The notes beneath the pieces are model-generated. The model saw only the letters and a list, made by a program, of their open reading frames with translations, did no database searches and was not told where the DNA came from. From Lysinibacillus louembei (GTDB lineage: Bacteria; Bacillota; Bacilli; Bacillales_A; Planococcaceae), in NCBI RefSeq assembly GCF_033880585.1, contig NZ_CP137624.1:860001-924000 (forward strand): DNA of 64,000 nucleotides, written 5' to 3'. The stretch's first letter is position 1. Every line of letters begins with the position of its first letter. Shown piece after piece: positions 63,765 through 64,000 of the stretch. The position numbers and the translations under genes are program-made.

Positions 63765-64000
63765 TTATGCATTTGCTTGTTCTAGCTCTAGCGCTTCTTC
63801 CTCACTCGATGCATAGTATGCAGCTAACACGCTCTCTTGAATTTTGTTGCGTGTCGTTGACTTAATTGGATGCGCGATATCACGGAATTCACCATCTGGC
63901 GTACGCTTACTTGGCATTGCCACAAATAAGCCTGAGTTACCATCTATTACACGAATATCATGTATAACGAATTCATCATCTAGTGTGATGGAAGCGATCG
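63765..64000 (-). CDS. spoVG: SpoVG, C-terminal part (5' end beyond window)
   Basis: The final 77 codons read [40 protein letters not shown] and end [34 protein letters not shown] is the unmistakable SpoVG core. SpoVG is a small site-specific nucleic-acid-binding regulator. The rest of the gene, and its promoter, lie past position 64000. Confidence 0.93.
   Translation of the reverse strand, partial: IASITLDDEFVIHDIRVIDGNSGLFVAMPSKRTPDGEFRDIAHPIKSTTRNKIQESVLAAYYASSEEEALELEQANA

Overview
The window reads as chromosomal DNA of a low-GC, endospore-forming member of the Bacillales. The nearest fit is the Lysinibacillus / Solibacillus / Ureibacillus side of the Planococcaceae. Evidence: SpoVG, SpoVT, SpoIIE, YabP, YabQ, Fin and a SpoVB-like flippase; the backbone order spoVG-glmU-prs ... 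pth-fin-mfd-spoVT-yabM-mazG-rqcP-yabP-yabQ-divIC-yabR-spoIIE-tilS-hpt-ftsH-coaX-hslO-yacD-cysK-pab/fol-dusB-lysS known from Bacillus; and AGGAGG-type ribosome sites. The window is given in the reverse of the usual orientation, so most backbone genes are on the minus strand. I see no rRNA, tRNA or CRISPR array.

Regions: (1) 1-5.5 kb holds accessory genes: the tail of a large TPR/GAF histidine kinase that appears 5'-truncated, a lipoprotein with an HExxH protease motif, and a TPM/LemA pair. (2) 5.6-7.1 kb is an IS3-family element sitting in the loop of the lysS terminator. (3) 7.1-16.4 kb carries lysS, dusB, the p-aminobenzoate/folate operon, a small unknown pair and cysK. (4) 16.5-22.2 kb is a five-gene peptide ABC importer placed between cysK and yacD. 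(5) 22.5-34.3 kb is conserved backbone: yacD, hslO, coaX, ftsH, hpt, tilS, spoIIE, yabR, divIC, yabQ, yabP. (6) 34.6-43.3 kb is an accessory block between yabP and rqcP: a GAF/degenerate-GGDEF/EAL protein, a pentapeptide-repeat protein, a secreted toxin-like protein facing a possible immunity gene, a TetR/ABC-exporter cassette and small enzymes. (7) 43.5-52.5 kb is backbone again: a CWC protein, rqcP, mazG, yabM, spoVT, mfd, fin, pth. (8) 52.6-61 kb lies between pth and prs, where ctc is usually found. It holds tiny membrane proteins, a second identical IS copy, an alkaline phosphatase, a ComQ-like isoprenyl transferase with no ComX partner, and an MFS transporter. (9) 61-64 kb is prs, glmU and the 3' part of spoVG.

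The most unusual part is region 8. Three intergenic regions (about 52.92, 57.82 and 59.25 kb) share an operator-like sequence overlapping the -35 box of a sigma-A-type promoter; two copies match over 24 bases and one is diverged. Each lies between divergent genes, and each promoter points at very small hydrophobic ORFs. With the orphan ComQ-like enzyme between two of the motifs, this could be a small co-regulated membrane-peptide system; that is inference from layout.

The two IS copies look identical, have the same orientation, and both lie inside hairpin loops just 3' of a minus-strand gene (lysS and phoA). This suggests target preference for transcription terminators. Three further dispersed or tandem repeat types (34 bp, a palindromic repeat, and 21-bp tandem units) occur in intergenic DNA.
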